Shown here: piece after piece, positions 46,381 to 58,643 of the stretch
How positions within the stretch are numbered: the stretch's first letter is position 1
Layout of the letters: each line of letters begins with the position of its first letter
DNA from: Ambrosia x helenae
Lineage: Eukaryota; Streptophyta; Magnoliopsida; Asterales; Asteraceae
Reading direction: 5' to 3'
Assembly: GCA_030844895.1 (NCBI GenBank)
Contig: CM061231.1
Location: forward strand, 29,831,149-29,895,148
DNA length: 64,000 nucleotides
Translations under genes and position numbers: made by a program
The notes under the pieces: model-generated
Told to the model about the DNA's origin: nothing
The model's input: only the letters and a program-made list of their open reading frames with translations
Databases searched by the model: none

Positions 46381-48220
46381 AACTTGTGACTGTAAATTTG
46401 CTCATGTCAATGCGTGTATCTGTCTACAATTATCTATTTTGACTCTTAAATTGTATTTATGTTTTTAACTTTAAGGTAGATTTCAATTTAAGGTATTTTG
46501 TGTATCTTCCAATTTTTAAAAGATATCAACCAATATTTCCACCGAATAAAACTCTTTAAACAAGTGAAAATCATCTAAGTAACCTCGGTGATTGTAAATG
46601 TAATTTTCTTTAAAGAAATAGAGTTTTGCCATTTTTATGTTTCAATTTTGTTTTAATATTATTATTATTATTATAGTTTTTAATTTTTTATACTACTTAA
46701 TTTAAGGGGCTGTTTGGTAGCCTTTAAATGATTCCATTAAGATGCTTAAAAGGCTACCGAATGAATTAACATTAAGTGTGTTTGGTTGACAAAACACATC
46801 TAAATTAGTTAGTAAGCCTCTTACTCAAGTTTCAAAATGATGTTGAATGAAAATTTTACTTCTTTATCCGATCACCTGTATTTATAACCCTCAACCGGCG
46901 ATTTAAGTATGACCTCCTTGACTCACCACCACCTCCTCCGGCAGCGGAGCCAATAAATTTTTCCTATGATGTAATTTTTTTCGATTTTCGAGTTTTGTAA
47001 TAACCCATAGTCAAAATCTCTAAATCGAGTTGGGTTGAGTTACTTGATAAAAAGAAATATCATGGTTGCAGAACTTTGTTTGGGCTTGTACTCGGCTGAC
47101 TGGGAAGTTTCGTTGATTAGGTTTATAGTTGATAGTTATACACTAGTATCTAATGTTTAATGTATCTTTCAATTCCTTCACTCTAATCGTTCTTTTCATA
47201 GTCAATAATAAATTCTCGTTCACCATCGGTACGTTGTCTTCATCTTTTCCAAATGGTTAGGATTGAGTCACACAACTGATTGTGTAGATCAGTTGCTGTA
47301 TATCAATCGTATGTCCTTTTATTGTCTGATTGAGATATAAGAGTTTGTGATTTGTATCTTGAATGCTTTGAGTTTAATAAACATATATTGGTTTGGGTAT
47401 TGTTCTTATTGAGTATAGATCATCCATATATAGATGTTGACACGAAGCAACTCCATATAGTTAGTTTATACTTGTGAAGTATAACTACCATCAAAGTCTT
47501 TAGAAAAGTCACCAACTATATTACACGTTTTGAATACGTGAAAATATCTATTTATTTATTTATTTCTATATAATCTCTCATTTTAAGTAATTTCAATTCA
47601 AAATTTTTATAAGAAGTTACAAAAGATATAACTTCAAGTAATCATACTTTTTTCCTCAGTTTAATTCCTCCAAACTTGAAAATATTTTATTTCTCAATTG
47701 CAAGCCTAAGACAATTTTTGGCTTACAAATAAATATTAAGACAATTTTTTGGCTTACAAATCATACGTTATTTTCGGATTACAAACTAAATGACTACTAC
47801 TAATACGTGTTTCATAAGTTAAAATTCAAATTTGGAATTTACACTAAAGGGTGTGTGAGTCTATGGCTCACAAATCACAATTCCCTTATCCCTATCATGA
47901 TCATAAACATGTTGCACATTGCAATACGTGTTCATTTATCCGGTATATATGTTTACATTCGTAAGTGTTAGTGTCACAAAATTGGCTTTTTGTCTTGATG
48001 TCTTTGTAGTGAGCTCAAATACAAATTGCATGCAAAACCTTACTTAAACATATAATAAGTTAACCTTAATTTACAAATCGTGTGAACTGTGATCACCTCA
48101 TACGTCATTTGAAGAATCACGTTTTGCACGACAAATAATATGTGTCCACACACGTATACCGTAGAAACCTCATTTTCTTCACATTGTGTTATTATTAAAC
48201 TAATCAAACTACTAGTGTGG
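46381..48220. other. intergenic stretch between DUF247 genes 1 and 2
   Basis: No exon seen. A truncated Tourist/Harbinger-like left end (TAA|GGGGCTGTTTGGTAG) starts at 46706 with no matching right end. Near 47690-47790 there is a short direct repeat, AAGACAATTTTTGGCTTACAA. From about 47910 the sequence matches the 5' flank of DUF247 gene 3 (CGTGTTCATTTA, TTTACATT(C/T)GTAAGTGTTAG), so the upstream region was duplicated with the gene. Confidence 0.55.
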
Positions 48221-48226
48221 ATATGT

Positions 48227-48291
48227 TATATATATGTGTGTGTGGCTAGAGCAATACACCATCCTTATCTTCAACACTCAACTCCATTGTC
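48227..48291 (+). promoter_or_regulatory. TATA box and leader of DUF247 gene 2
   Basis: TATATATAT at 48227, then about 55 bp of leader with GCAATACACCA before the ATG. Gene 3 has the same arrangement (TATATATA at 56826, GCAATACACCA before its ATG), which supports both starts. Confidence 0.5.
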
Positions 48292-48767
48292 ATGAACTCC
48301 TCCCACAATTTCTCTACGGTGGACATCGACGAAGAAAAATGGGTTGAAGGCATGCGTAAATCAATTGTCGAACATGATGATGAAGAGATCACAAAAATTC
48401 CCGTATCTATCTTCACCGTCCCTCAAGTGCTTCTCGCGACAGACCCTAAATCCTACATCCCACAGCAAGTCGCATTAGGCCCATTCCACCATTGGCGGCC
48501 GGAGGTATATGACATGCAAAGGTATGTAGAACAAATAAGCTTTGCCAGTATTTTGTATTATTAATCAACTATATATAAGAATTGTATGATTAGGGTTTGG
48601 ATTAAATACAGAGTAAAAGAAAAATAAAAAGTCGTAGGAATGGTATCAAACGGACTCCGATTGACCTAATTCAAGCGACATTGAAACCGTCTCATTAAAC
48701 CCTACGATGTTAGTTTTTAGGTCTTCGTTTTTGGGGGTTCTAACTTGTAATTTTTAGAATATATGTT

Positions 48768-48956
48768 ATATCATTGTGTCTTTTACTTATTTTCATCATT
48801 GTGTCATTTTTTCAATTCATTGTGTCTTTTTTTCTTCAACATCGTGTTATATTTTTCGGCACTGTGTTATATTTTGTGGCTCATTGTGTCATATTTCATG
48901 ATCTATTGTGTTTTTTGTATTCTTCTCACCTTTTTTCATTTTTGTTACATTGTGTA
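48768..48956. repeat. degenerate ATTGTGTC(A/T)TTTT repeats in intron 1 of gene 2
   Basis: At least seven ATTGTGT(C/T) units with T-rich spacers of variable length. Open frames here are T-rich artefacts. Confidence 0.6.
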
Positions 48957-50448
48957 GAATAACTTGACCTTGTATTATTAATCAACTATATATAAGAATA
49001 AAACAAGAAAACCTAATTAAATAATATCTTTCAATTATGATAGAGATAATTACAATAAATTCTAATTAATATATCAATCAGATTTAATATATATCGTTAT
49101 CTAGGTACAAACTTGCTGCTGCCCGAAGAACCCAAAAATTCATGAATGTTAGCTTCGAGCGAATCGTGGAGATAATGAAGAAAAATGACGAGATTCGAAT
49201 TCGTGCTTGCTACCATAAGCTATTGGAAATGTCCGGTGATGCATTGGTGTGGATGATGGCGGTTGACATGGCGTTTTTACTCGAGTTTCTTGTGGTGTAT
49301 TCCATGAAACAAGAAGGTCGGGCACTCACTAGAGTTACATCCTCGATGTCTCATTTGGTGGACGTTACGGGGAAGAAACTATCTCACGTGGCGATTCTTC
49401 GTGATTTGGTGATGGTAGAAAATCAGATCCCATTGTTCTTGATCAAGAAGATGTTGGAGCATCAACGCAAGGAGATTGACGATAAAAGTAGTGGAGAGAA
49501 GTTGAAGTCGATGTTGTTGGGGTTGTATCATGAGTTGTCTCCTTTTAATGAACAAGAAACGGCTGATGTTGATATCGACGACTGTGATCATATTCTCGAC
49601 TTTCTTTACCACATGACCATACCGAACAATAAAGAGCTTCATATGGATGACGTGATTGAGATCGAATATGAAGGTATTGCAAATTTAGTATTAACTAAAC
49701 TCGAACAAAATCTGAGCATCTCCAACTCTAAAGAATCATCAAAACATTCACAAAGATTACTTTTTTAAAGGCCAACTAAATATCAACTAAATTGCTAGTA
49801 GTTTAGCATTGGACAAATGGCTACCGGCCACTGAACAACCCAAATCTACCAAACCAACAATTTAGAGAAAACCCGCTGCTCAAAGGCCCACAATGATTAA
49901 AAAAACATCTATTTTTTTCTTATCAATTTTCCACTATTTTCTTAAAACATCTATTTTCTCTTTGACTTTAGTTAATTTATTAGAACCTTTTGCATTTAAC
50001 TTTCGTAATCGTCTTTATTTTAATCCAAGTTAAAAGTTTTATAATTTGTTTTAGTAACGTAGTATAAAGAACCTATTATTTGTATGTAAAATATTTTTGT
50101 ATAAATATTAGCATTGCATACAAGAAATAAAATAGTGCGAAAAAATATTTAGTGTGTATAAATAAAAAAAATTACGTTTGTTATTTTTCCCGATTACTTT
50201 ATTTAATTTAAAATTAAAAACAAAGGAGATATAAAATTCATTAATGCACAAGATGTAAAATTAGTTCAAGCACCCAAAATCACTTACATGTCTCTTAATT
50301 CGTAGAGGGATGTCTTTAATCGTGAGCAAAGTTGTATAATTTAGGTTTATTGGTGTAAAGAAGTAATGCTAGTTGTAAAAAAAGAATCAAATTAAATATT
50401 ATGTTAATAAACTCACTTGACGCACAAAACTATCGGATACCCCCTTGA

Positions 50449-51038
50449 TACGGGTGGCAATCAAACCCGAACCCGATGGGTGGTAAACCCAAAACCCAAC
50501 ACATTTGGGACGGGTTTGAAGTCGGTAATCGGATATAGGTCTGGGTATGAGATTAGTTTGTTTGTTTTTTTTTTTTTTTTTTTTTTTTTGCGGATTCGGG
50601 ATGATTTGGGATTCGATGATATACCCGTTTACCCGATTTGATTACCCAATAAAGTATATTCATTTACCTGATTAGATACCCAATATAATTTCTTACATAT
50701 CTTTTTAAATATGTATGCATAATATATCTAATTATCCATCTAAATTGTTATCTATGTCTTTGAGTTTTTTTATATGATTTAAGTATCTTATATTTATACA
50801 TTGTAATCATTTACATATAATGCTTAATGTAATTGGTTAGTAGTTACTCAATATATACCCGACGGGTTTTTGGTCGGATATACCAAATGGATAAGTTTTT
50901 AAAATTAATGGGTTTACCCGAAATCCGATAGGTAATTACCCAACAGGTTTTGGGACGGGTTTAGGACAAGCATACCTAATCGGATATGGGTTTAGGATTA
51001 CTTACACCCGTCTCAATCCCGACCCATTGCCCTCCCTA
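50449..51038. mobile_element. hAT element in intron 2 of DUF247 gene 2
   Basis: Ends TACGGGTGGCAAT and ATTGCCCTCCCTA are inverted. The flanks share the exact 8-bp duplication CCCCTTGA (50441-50448 and 51039-51046). Many ACCCG/CGGGT subterminal repeats, non-coding. Confidence 0.8.
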
Positions 51039-52498
51039 CCCCTTGATCACGAAGGGCTCTAGCACTGTTGGAGGTTGCTTTGGAGATATAAGTCTAATCA
51101 ACTAACCAGTCAACCATTTAACAAACTATATAAGCTAATTACAGTTTATACCCTTAACAGGTATTAGCGAGGAAGCCTGTGAAGGTGATCAAGAGAAGTC
51201 TTTTGCAAAACCTAGTGATCTTCAACGGTTCACGAATTACATCTGGAAAATCATCTCCAAATCAAACGCTGGTATGATAAGGATTTCCAAGCGAATAATT
51301 TTCGGGAGACCAGTCGTAATGATAACGAAACTTCCATGGAAGATCATATCCAGCCTTCCAATACTAAAGCTCTTGAAAGAACCCATCGAACAAATGTTCA
51401 AAAAATTTCGTGGTGAAGGACAAGAGAAATCGAACGACGAAAGTGGTGAGTCAACGCCAAAAATCGAAGAGATCACGATCCCATCGGTTACTGAAATGGC
51501 TAAAGCCGGAATCCTTTTCTTACCGGTTAATGGTGGAATATCCGACATTAGTTTTGATGTCAAAACATGTACATTGTACCTCCCAGTGGTGGAACTAGAT
51601 GTGAACACAGAGGTTTATTTGAGAAACCTGGTGGCGTACGAAGCATGTGTTGCAGCGGGACCGCTGGTGATGGCTCGTTACACCGAGTTAATGAATGGGA
51701 TAGTTGACACAGAAGAAGATGCAAAGTACTTGAGGGAAAGAGGTATAGTTTTGAACCATTTGAAGAGTGATAAAGAGGTTGCAGACTTATGGAATGGAAT
51801 GAGTAAATCTGTGAAGCTGACAAAAGTGCCAAAGATGGATAAAGTGATTACAGATGTGAATAGATGTATGGTGAAACATGGAGAGTGAAATTATCCAAGT
51901 ATTTGAAGACATATGTTTTTGCATCGTGGCAACTTTTAACGTTGTTGGCTGCTTTGTTTATGTTGTTCTTGACGACGGTACAAGCTTTCTGCTCAGTGTA
52001 TAGCTGCGCCCGAGTGTTCCATCAGCTCCCAGAAATTCCTGGATCGGAAGGGACAACGTGAGTTTACTATATCTGTAATTTATAGTACTTCACCCCGTTT
52101 TTCCTTTTCAACTAGTGTTTTTTTTAAAACTGCATTTTCTTGTCATAACCTGCTTAATGGTGTTCATGATATGTAATTACAACTTTGGTATGATACAGAT
52201 GATATAAGTTTGTATTAATCAGTAATTGCTATTCAAGAAAGCTAATAATTAGCCGGTTTATCACTTGTCAACGTGGGCTTATATGTTAAACATGAGAGCT
52301 AAGTAATTGGTCAAGTCACTCAACAACATTTGTGGAAATAACTCGTACGATTGAGCAGTGGCGGACCTAGAAATTTTTTTCATGGGTGGCGAAATTTTTA
52401 AAGGTCACTTGGCTATTGCTATATGATTGTTTTTTAGTCCGAGTTGGGTTGGGTCAACGTATAAAGTAATATGGTCTATATAGATGAGTTAAATAGCA

Positions 52499-52527
52499 TG
52501 CGCGCGTGCGCGCGCAGCGCGCGCGCG

Positions 52528-52558
<31 letters not shown>
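52499..52558. repeat. (CG)n-(CA)n-(TA)n compound microsatellite
   Basis: About 60 bp that is almost entirely alternating purine-pyrimidine: GCGCGCGTGCGCGCGC, a second CG run, then CA and TA repeats. Confidence 0.95.
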
Positions 52559-52910
52559 GGGGTATGGATCCTAAGAGAACCAACCCCAATTTGAGAACTG
52601 AAAGAACCATTCTGGACCACATATTTCATATAAAGGCAAAAAAAAATTTTTGCTTTAATCTCACATTTTTATGCAATAATTTTTTTTTTATTTTTTAAAT
52701 TCTTTTCATTTATACATATGTGTATATAGCATTTTCAGCTATACATATGTGTATATTTCAGTTATACATATGTGTATATTGAAAAAAAAATACAAAACAT
52801 TCCTGCATATAAAGCAGCGATTAAAGCAATATTTTTTTGTCTTAGAGAAAGTTGTGGTCCATAATGGTTCTCAGTTCTTAATTTTGCCAAAGATTCTCAT
52901 TTAAACTAAT
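52559..52910. mobile_element. TA-flanked inverted-repeat element
   Basis: The left arm reads GGGGTATGGATCCTAAGAGA, then ACCATTCTGGACCACA. The right arm (52850-52905) has TGTGGTCCATAATGGTTCTC and a decayed AAAGATTCTCAT. A TA array abuts the left end. It has internal TATACATATGTGTATA palindromes. Same style as 5177-5604, much shorter than the 2 kb family. Confidence 0.65.
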
Positions 52911-53715
52911 AATTATTTTTTAAAATCAGCAATAAATAAATAAATAAGAACATAGAATGAGAAATTAAACTTGAAAAAATAAGAACACAAAAAAAGAAAC
53001 TAAACTTAAATAAGATTACAAAATCAAAATAAAAAATTAAATAAGAAGTTAAAAAAATAAATTTAGATAAATAAGAAACATATGAATTTACGCAAGATAA
53101 AAAAACCTTATATTAGAAATTAAAAATAAAAATAAAATCAAGTAAGAAATTAAACAAGATAAAAAAGTAAACTTAAACAATAACTAAATAAATAAATAAA
53201 TAACTAAATAAATAAATATGAAAACAAACTTAAGATCACAACTCTGTCGTAAACAATATAAAAAAAACTAAATTTAAATAAGAAATTAAAAAAGCAAATA
53301 CCTTTTTTTTTAATTATTAAATATTTTTATTTTACATAGTCATTTGTACTTGGCTACAAAAGTGTCAGTGGCATGCCACTCAATTACTGACTTAGTGTTT
53401 TCAAATGACGAGTATAATTACAAAAATACCCTTTTATTTAAAAAGTTAATTACAATAAAAAGTATATCATCTTCCTCAAGATTCTTGTCGCTGTTTATAT
53501 AGAAACCAGTCCGCAAAAGAGCCGGAATTTCAAATGTTAATCAAATTTAGATATCTTTCTGAGGTCGTTGTCTAAATTTCAATTCAAGGGGAGCGATTAC
53601 AAAATTTTATGGGGGGCGACCGGGATTTTCACGCATACACGACACTGATTATTTTTTTTTCAAGGTGGGCGACCGCCCACCTTGAGCACTAAGTAGGTCT
53701 GCCCCTGCGTTTGAG

Positions 53716-55396
53716 GTTAGGCCGCTAATAGAAAATTCATAACACAATATTTTCTTTTATGTCATATTTTATCTAAATGACTAAATATATTGTTGTTTTT
53801 TTCTCAATGCATGTTTCACGTCCTTGTATCAATGTTGAGTTATGAACCTTAGCATAAAAGGTTGGTTATTATTAATGTGGTCTTGTCTTTGTTATATATT
53901 CAATTTCAATCATTTTTAAACATAAATAAATGATCATGACATTTTCAAAATAAAGACGAATTTCATAAATTGAATTGGATTCCCTGCTATTTTCTTTTGT
54001 ACTTATAACATATATTTTTTGGCATGTATATCTTCCCTCTAGTTTGGATGGTTTCTTGATCAAACTATATATCCTAATGTATCTCGATCTGATTTAGAAT
54101 TTTCAATGGACAAGGGTTATTTACTAACTGGTGAAATTATTTTGTCGCCATTTTATATCCACATCTTTAGATTTTTGTTTCAATATCTTAGAAACACTCA
54201 TTCTTGTGACTTTTCATGACATTACAAAAGAAAAACAACAAAACCTATCTTTAGAGACATTGGTAACAAATATGTGCGTATAGACAAACTACCCAACTCA
54301 CTAACCACTTTGATTTGACAATCTGTTTGATTTCTAGCATTCCTTCGCAATCAAAAGCTTCCTAGCAGCGTGGATCATGTCGGATAATAAAAATCATAAC
54401 CGTGTGGGACATGTAAAATATATCTAGGAAAAATAAATATACACAGTTCAATCTTGTAGAATTATGAAGTATATATCACTACGACACTACCATCTGCATA
54501 TCGAATTCCAAACATACATGTATCGTGGAAGTATACATACAAATACACGTTGTAATGGACTTCTCAACCTTGACTAATAATTTAAAATAATCTATAGTGG
54601 GCCATGTAGCTATTGGTTCGGTTCGGTTATTTTCGGTGTTGGGGATATCGTTAACCGAGACTGGACCACAATTTTTGTTCATCGAAGATTAAAAAACTGA
54701 ACGACCGGTTATTGTTTTGGTTATTTTAAATAATTCGGTTACGATTCGGTAAATTCGGTTTTTCTACTAATCCCTAGTTGTTGTCTAGGTATTTGATGTT
54801 TGGTTATTTGATAACCCACTATTTTTTTTGCTCACCTCGGCTCAAAACATTTTAAGGATTCTCGAGGACGGCCCTGCCACGAAAAATGTTTAGCCACACA
54901 AGCGAAATGTGAAACATAGAAAACAATAACCAAGTCAATCAAGGATAGGCGTGTTGCGGCACGCCGTTAAACAAAGAAATAGGCATTAAATTTTTAAACA
55001 CATGCATGTTGTGACGTGTTAACTCGCAACATTTAGACCGAAACATAAAGTGAAAAATTTATAAAATACTAAAAGTGTAGAAACTAAAGTTAAAAAGTGT
55101 TAGGAAAAAAGTGCCTACTAATTCATTAAGTTGTTTTAACTCTTAATACTTATATATATATACTCTAGCAAAGCTTCTTATCAAATGCAGCATTTCCCAT
55201 TCTACTTTCTTTATGAATGTGGCTTTGGTAACATTTCCAACCCCTTCTACTAATTAATTCTTTGACGCTAACCTTTTGAATCAATATTATTCACATCAAT
55301 TTAATCATCTAAACTAATTTTATGAGTCCTTATAATTTATATTTAATGCTAAGCGATACTACCATTATGACATTTGTATGTGGTTTCATATACAAA
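53716..55396. other. gene-free stretch between DUF247 genes 2 and 3
   Basis: AT-rich, with no supported exon. About 54615-54775 contains repeated TTCGGTT/AACCGAA motifs ending CTACTAATCCCTA, probably a degenerate hAT-type MITE whose left end is lost. Confidence 0.5.
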
Positions 55397-55638
55397 CAAT
55401 GTTTTTAGAACCGGACCGGATGTAGAACCGGAGTCGCCACCGGTCCACCGGTCGGACCGGTCCAACCGGTCCGGCCGGCCCAATGAACGGCCAAAATCCC
55501 GGTCCAACCGCCGGTCCGGCGGTTCAACTCCCGGTCCAATGCTAGGGCGGTCCAACATAGTGACCCGGACCGACCGGGGGTCCGTTTCCCGGTCCGACCG
55601 GTTGGACCGGCCGGTCCGATCCGGGTTTCAAAACATTG
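55397..55638. mobile_element. hAT element with Tag1-like ends
   Basis: Starts CAATGTTTTTAGAACCGG, ends CCGGGTTTCAAAACATTG, and is flanked by the exact 8-bp duplication TATACAAA (55389-55396 and 55639-55646). CAATGTTTT matches the terminus of the Arabidopsis Tag1 hAT transposon. The body is dense in CCGGTC/GACCGG repeats. Non-coding. Confidence 0.85.
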
Positions 55639-55747
55639 TATACAAATGTTGTTTTTAAATGTATTGGTAGCAAAAAAATAGATTAGTTGATTACATCCTT
55701 GATAATTGCTATGGTATATCTGAAAAAAATATAATGTTTATAAGTTT

Positions 55748-56129
55748 GGGTAAAGATCCTGTACAAACTGTTTTTTGGTAAGAACTGTGAGAATCAAAGG
55801 AGGGTTTTTTTTTTATTTTTTTTTTCAAACTTTTTTTTTCCCATATTGTTAAACATGTATTATAGTATTGAAAACTAAAAAAAAAATTTGGTATAGAGTA
55901 ATTACGTGTAGAGTAATTACATAATTACTCTAGTGTAAACTAGTGTATTTACTTTAATGACGTAATTACACTAAAAAAATTTTAATTTTTCTTTTTTTTT
56001 GTATTATTCATCTACAAAGTATGTTTAAGCACATGGGAAAAAAAATTCTAAAAATAAAATAAAATTTTTTTACCCCCTTTGATTCTCACAGTTCTTACCG
56101 AAAAAACACTTTGTATTTGATCTTTACTC
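55748..56129. mobile_element. Mutator-type MITE, copy 2
   Basis: Ends GGGTAAAGATC and GATCTTTACTC, exact 9-bp duplication TATAAGTTT (55739-55747 and 56130-56138). The same interior as 25842-26234, including CCATATTGTTAAACATGTAT and TAGAGTAATTAC palindromes. The 9-bp duplication is the Mutator signature. Confidence 0.85.
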
Positions 56130-56825
56130 TATAAGTTTTTGTATAATTTTGTTGTATTACCCGTCCAACGGACGGGTATAAAACTAGTCTGAATTGTTAT
56201 TTTGATCTTCATAGATTTAATTTCTTGTTAATAAGTCATGAAATTTGATTTTCTGATAGAAGTGCACAACATTTACGCTACAGAATAGATTAGTTTTTAT
56301 ACTAATAAAATTCCATGCCAAATCGGATAATCTGGTTATTTAAAAAAAAAGGTAACTCTGCGAATTATAAACCGATGAAAGAGCACACACGAAAGGAGCT
56401 GGAGATGCTCATTGGTCGGCCTTAATTTAGTGTTGCTGGATTTCTTCTTTTACCAAAAGAAAACTATAACAATAATAATTGATGATTTTCAAATAATATA
56501 TAGGGATAACAACACGAATCATTCCCTATTGCAATTCGTGTTCATTTAGCCAAATATTTACATTTGTAAGTGTTAGGAGATATCACCATTCGCAAAAGCT
56601 TTCGTCTTGATAGCTTTCTTAGACACTTGTAGTGATCAGTCAATAAGGGAATACAAAGCACTTTAAAGGTATGATTAATCAACCTTTAGATACCATCACC
56701 ACCAAATATTATGTGGCCACATATATATACACGCTAGGCACTTCTTTCATACTTAATTTATTCAGATTCCAACACGCATATCATGTTGTGCACTCAAACT
56801 TATCACTCTACTAGCTTAGTGTGTG

Positions 56826-56899
56826 TATATATACATGTGATCGAGTTGTGACTAGTGCAATACACCAATATCATATTTTCTACATCCTACTCCATCGCC
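56826..56899 (+). promoter_or_regulatory. TATA box and leader of DUF247 gene 3
   Basis: TATATATA at 56826 with GCAATACACCA 30 bp further on, the same spacing style as gene 2. The ATG at 56900 corresponds to that of gene 2; an earlier in-frame ATG at 56855 would add 15 residues. Confidence 0.5.
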
Positions 56900-58603
56900 A
56901 TGGATTCCTCACCCAGTTTCTTAAAGGTGGAGACGGATGATGACAAATGGGTCGAAAGCATGCGTAAATCAATTGTTGAACAAGATGACGAAGAAATCGA
57001 CAAAATTCCTGTTTGTATCTTCACCGTCCCTAAAGCGCTTCTCGCCACCGATCCTAAATGCTATATCCCACAACAAGTCGCGTTAGGTCCATTCCACCAC
57101 CGGCGACCGGAGGTGTACGATATGCAAAGGTAGATAGAAGACTGAAAGTACGGTATTATGTATTATGTATTAGGGGAAGGTTCAATGGGGGAACAAAAAA
57201 AATAGGGAAGTATGAATTTAACATGGTAAATATATCATAAATTTTTTTTAAAAATAATGTTATACATGTTAAATTGAATTTTTATAATATATTTAACATG
57301 ATAAATGTATGGTTTCCCTGTTCCATACCTTTTTGAGGTTCTCGTTGAGCCTCACACTTGTGTATTATTCATCAACTATATATAAGAATAAAAAATGCAA
57401 TGAAGATAAATACAAAGAAAACTTAATAAAATAATATCAACATTAAACCTTAATAAATATATTTTTGTCACATATATATACATCAAAATAATTACGTATA
57501 ATAAGGGGCTGTTTGGTAAGGCTCTTAATGAGCCTCTGCATCATTCAACGCTGAATGATTCAGCATTCAGCTCATTCAGCGTGTTTGTTTCAGCATCTGA
57601 ATGAAATGGTTAAGGCTGAACCATTAAGACTTGGGATGTTGCTGAACCATTAAGCACTGAATTAATCCATTTTTACTTCCCCTACCAATGTGGTACAAGA
57701 AGACTAACCATTTGGAGGTCCAACAAAAAACATTTAATGATTCAGCACTTAACCATTCAGATCCTCTTAATCATTCATACTTCTTAAGGATTCAGCACTT
57801 AATCAACCAAACAACCCCTAAGTCTTAACTAATATATCAAATCTAATATATATCGCTAACCAGGTACAAGCTGGCTGCTGCCCGAAGAATTCAGAAATAC
57901 ATGAACGTTAGCTTCGAACGTATTGTGGAGACAATGAAGGAACAAGACGAGGCTCAAATCCGTGCTTGCTACCATAAGTTTCTGGACATGTCTGGTGATG
58001 CATTGGTGTGGATGATGGCGGTTGACATGGCATTTTTACTCGAGTTTCTCGTGGTGTATTCCATGAAACAAGAAGATTGGACACTCAAGAGAGCTACAAC
58101 CTCCATGTCTCATTTGGTGGACGTTACAGGGAAAAAACTATCTCATATGGCGATTCTTCGTGATTTGGTGATGGTGGAGAATCAAATCCCGTTGTTCTTG
58201 ATCAAGAAGATGTTGGAGCTTCAACGTCGGGAGACTGACGATAAGACTCCCGAAGAGAAGCTGAAGTCGATGTTGATGGGGTTGTACCATGAGTTGACTC
58301 CTTTTCATGAACAACAGTTGCCTGATGTTGATATCAATGATTGTGATCATCTTCTAGACTTTCTCTACCACATAACTGTGCCGAACAATAAAGAGCTCCA
58401 TATCGATGAAGTTATTGAAATCGAGTGTGAAGGTATTGTCGTTTTTTACATATTAACGATAATCTAACAAGATCTTATAATATAGAAAGTTAAGAGAACA
58501 TATGAAACTATGAACATGTGATTAGATTGTGCCCAATAGAGTGTTTTTGTCTGTTTTTCGAGGCTTATGAGGCTGTTCTTGCTATAGATGGGATTAACTA
58601 AGT

Positions 58604-58643
<40 letters not shown>

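Larger units (their letters stand above)
48292..52061 (+). pseudogene. DUF247 protein gene 2, frameshifted near the C-terminus
   Basis: Exons 48292..48521, 49105..49673 and 51161..52061. Landmarks are the same as in the paralogues: IPQQVALGPFHHW, GDALVWMMAVDMAFLLEFL, RDLVMVENQIPLFLIKKM, IPSVTEMAKAGILF and VYLRNLVAYEACVAAGP. Where gene 3 has GTGAATAAGATG this gene has GTGAATAGATG (about 51858-51868), a one-base loss that ends the frame at 51888 after MVKHGE. The lost part, TWRVKLSKY through the membrane helix and PEIPGSEG, is still readable in the next frame to 52061. Without it the product would lack its C-terminal anchor. All splice sites look sound. It is a recent pseudogene, a truncated soluble variant or a single-base sequence error; the rest shows no decay. 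Confidence 0.8.
52356..53707. mobile_element. hAT element, CAGTGGCG family, copy 4
   Basis: Starts CAGTGGCGGACCTAG, ends AGGTCTGCCCCTG, and is flanked by CGATTGAG (52348-52355) and CGTTTGAG (53708-53715), an 8-bp duplication with one mismatch. It contains an alternating purine-pyrimidine tract and a nested TA-flanked foldback element. No transposase. Confidence 0.8.
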
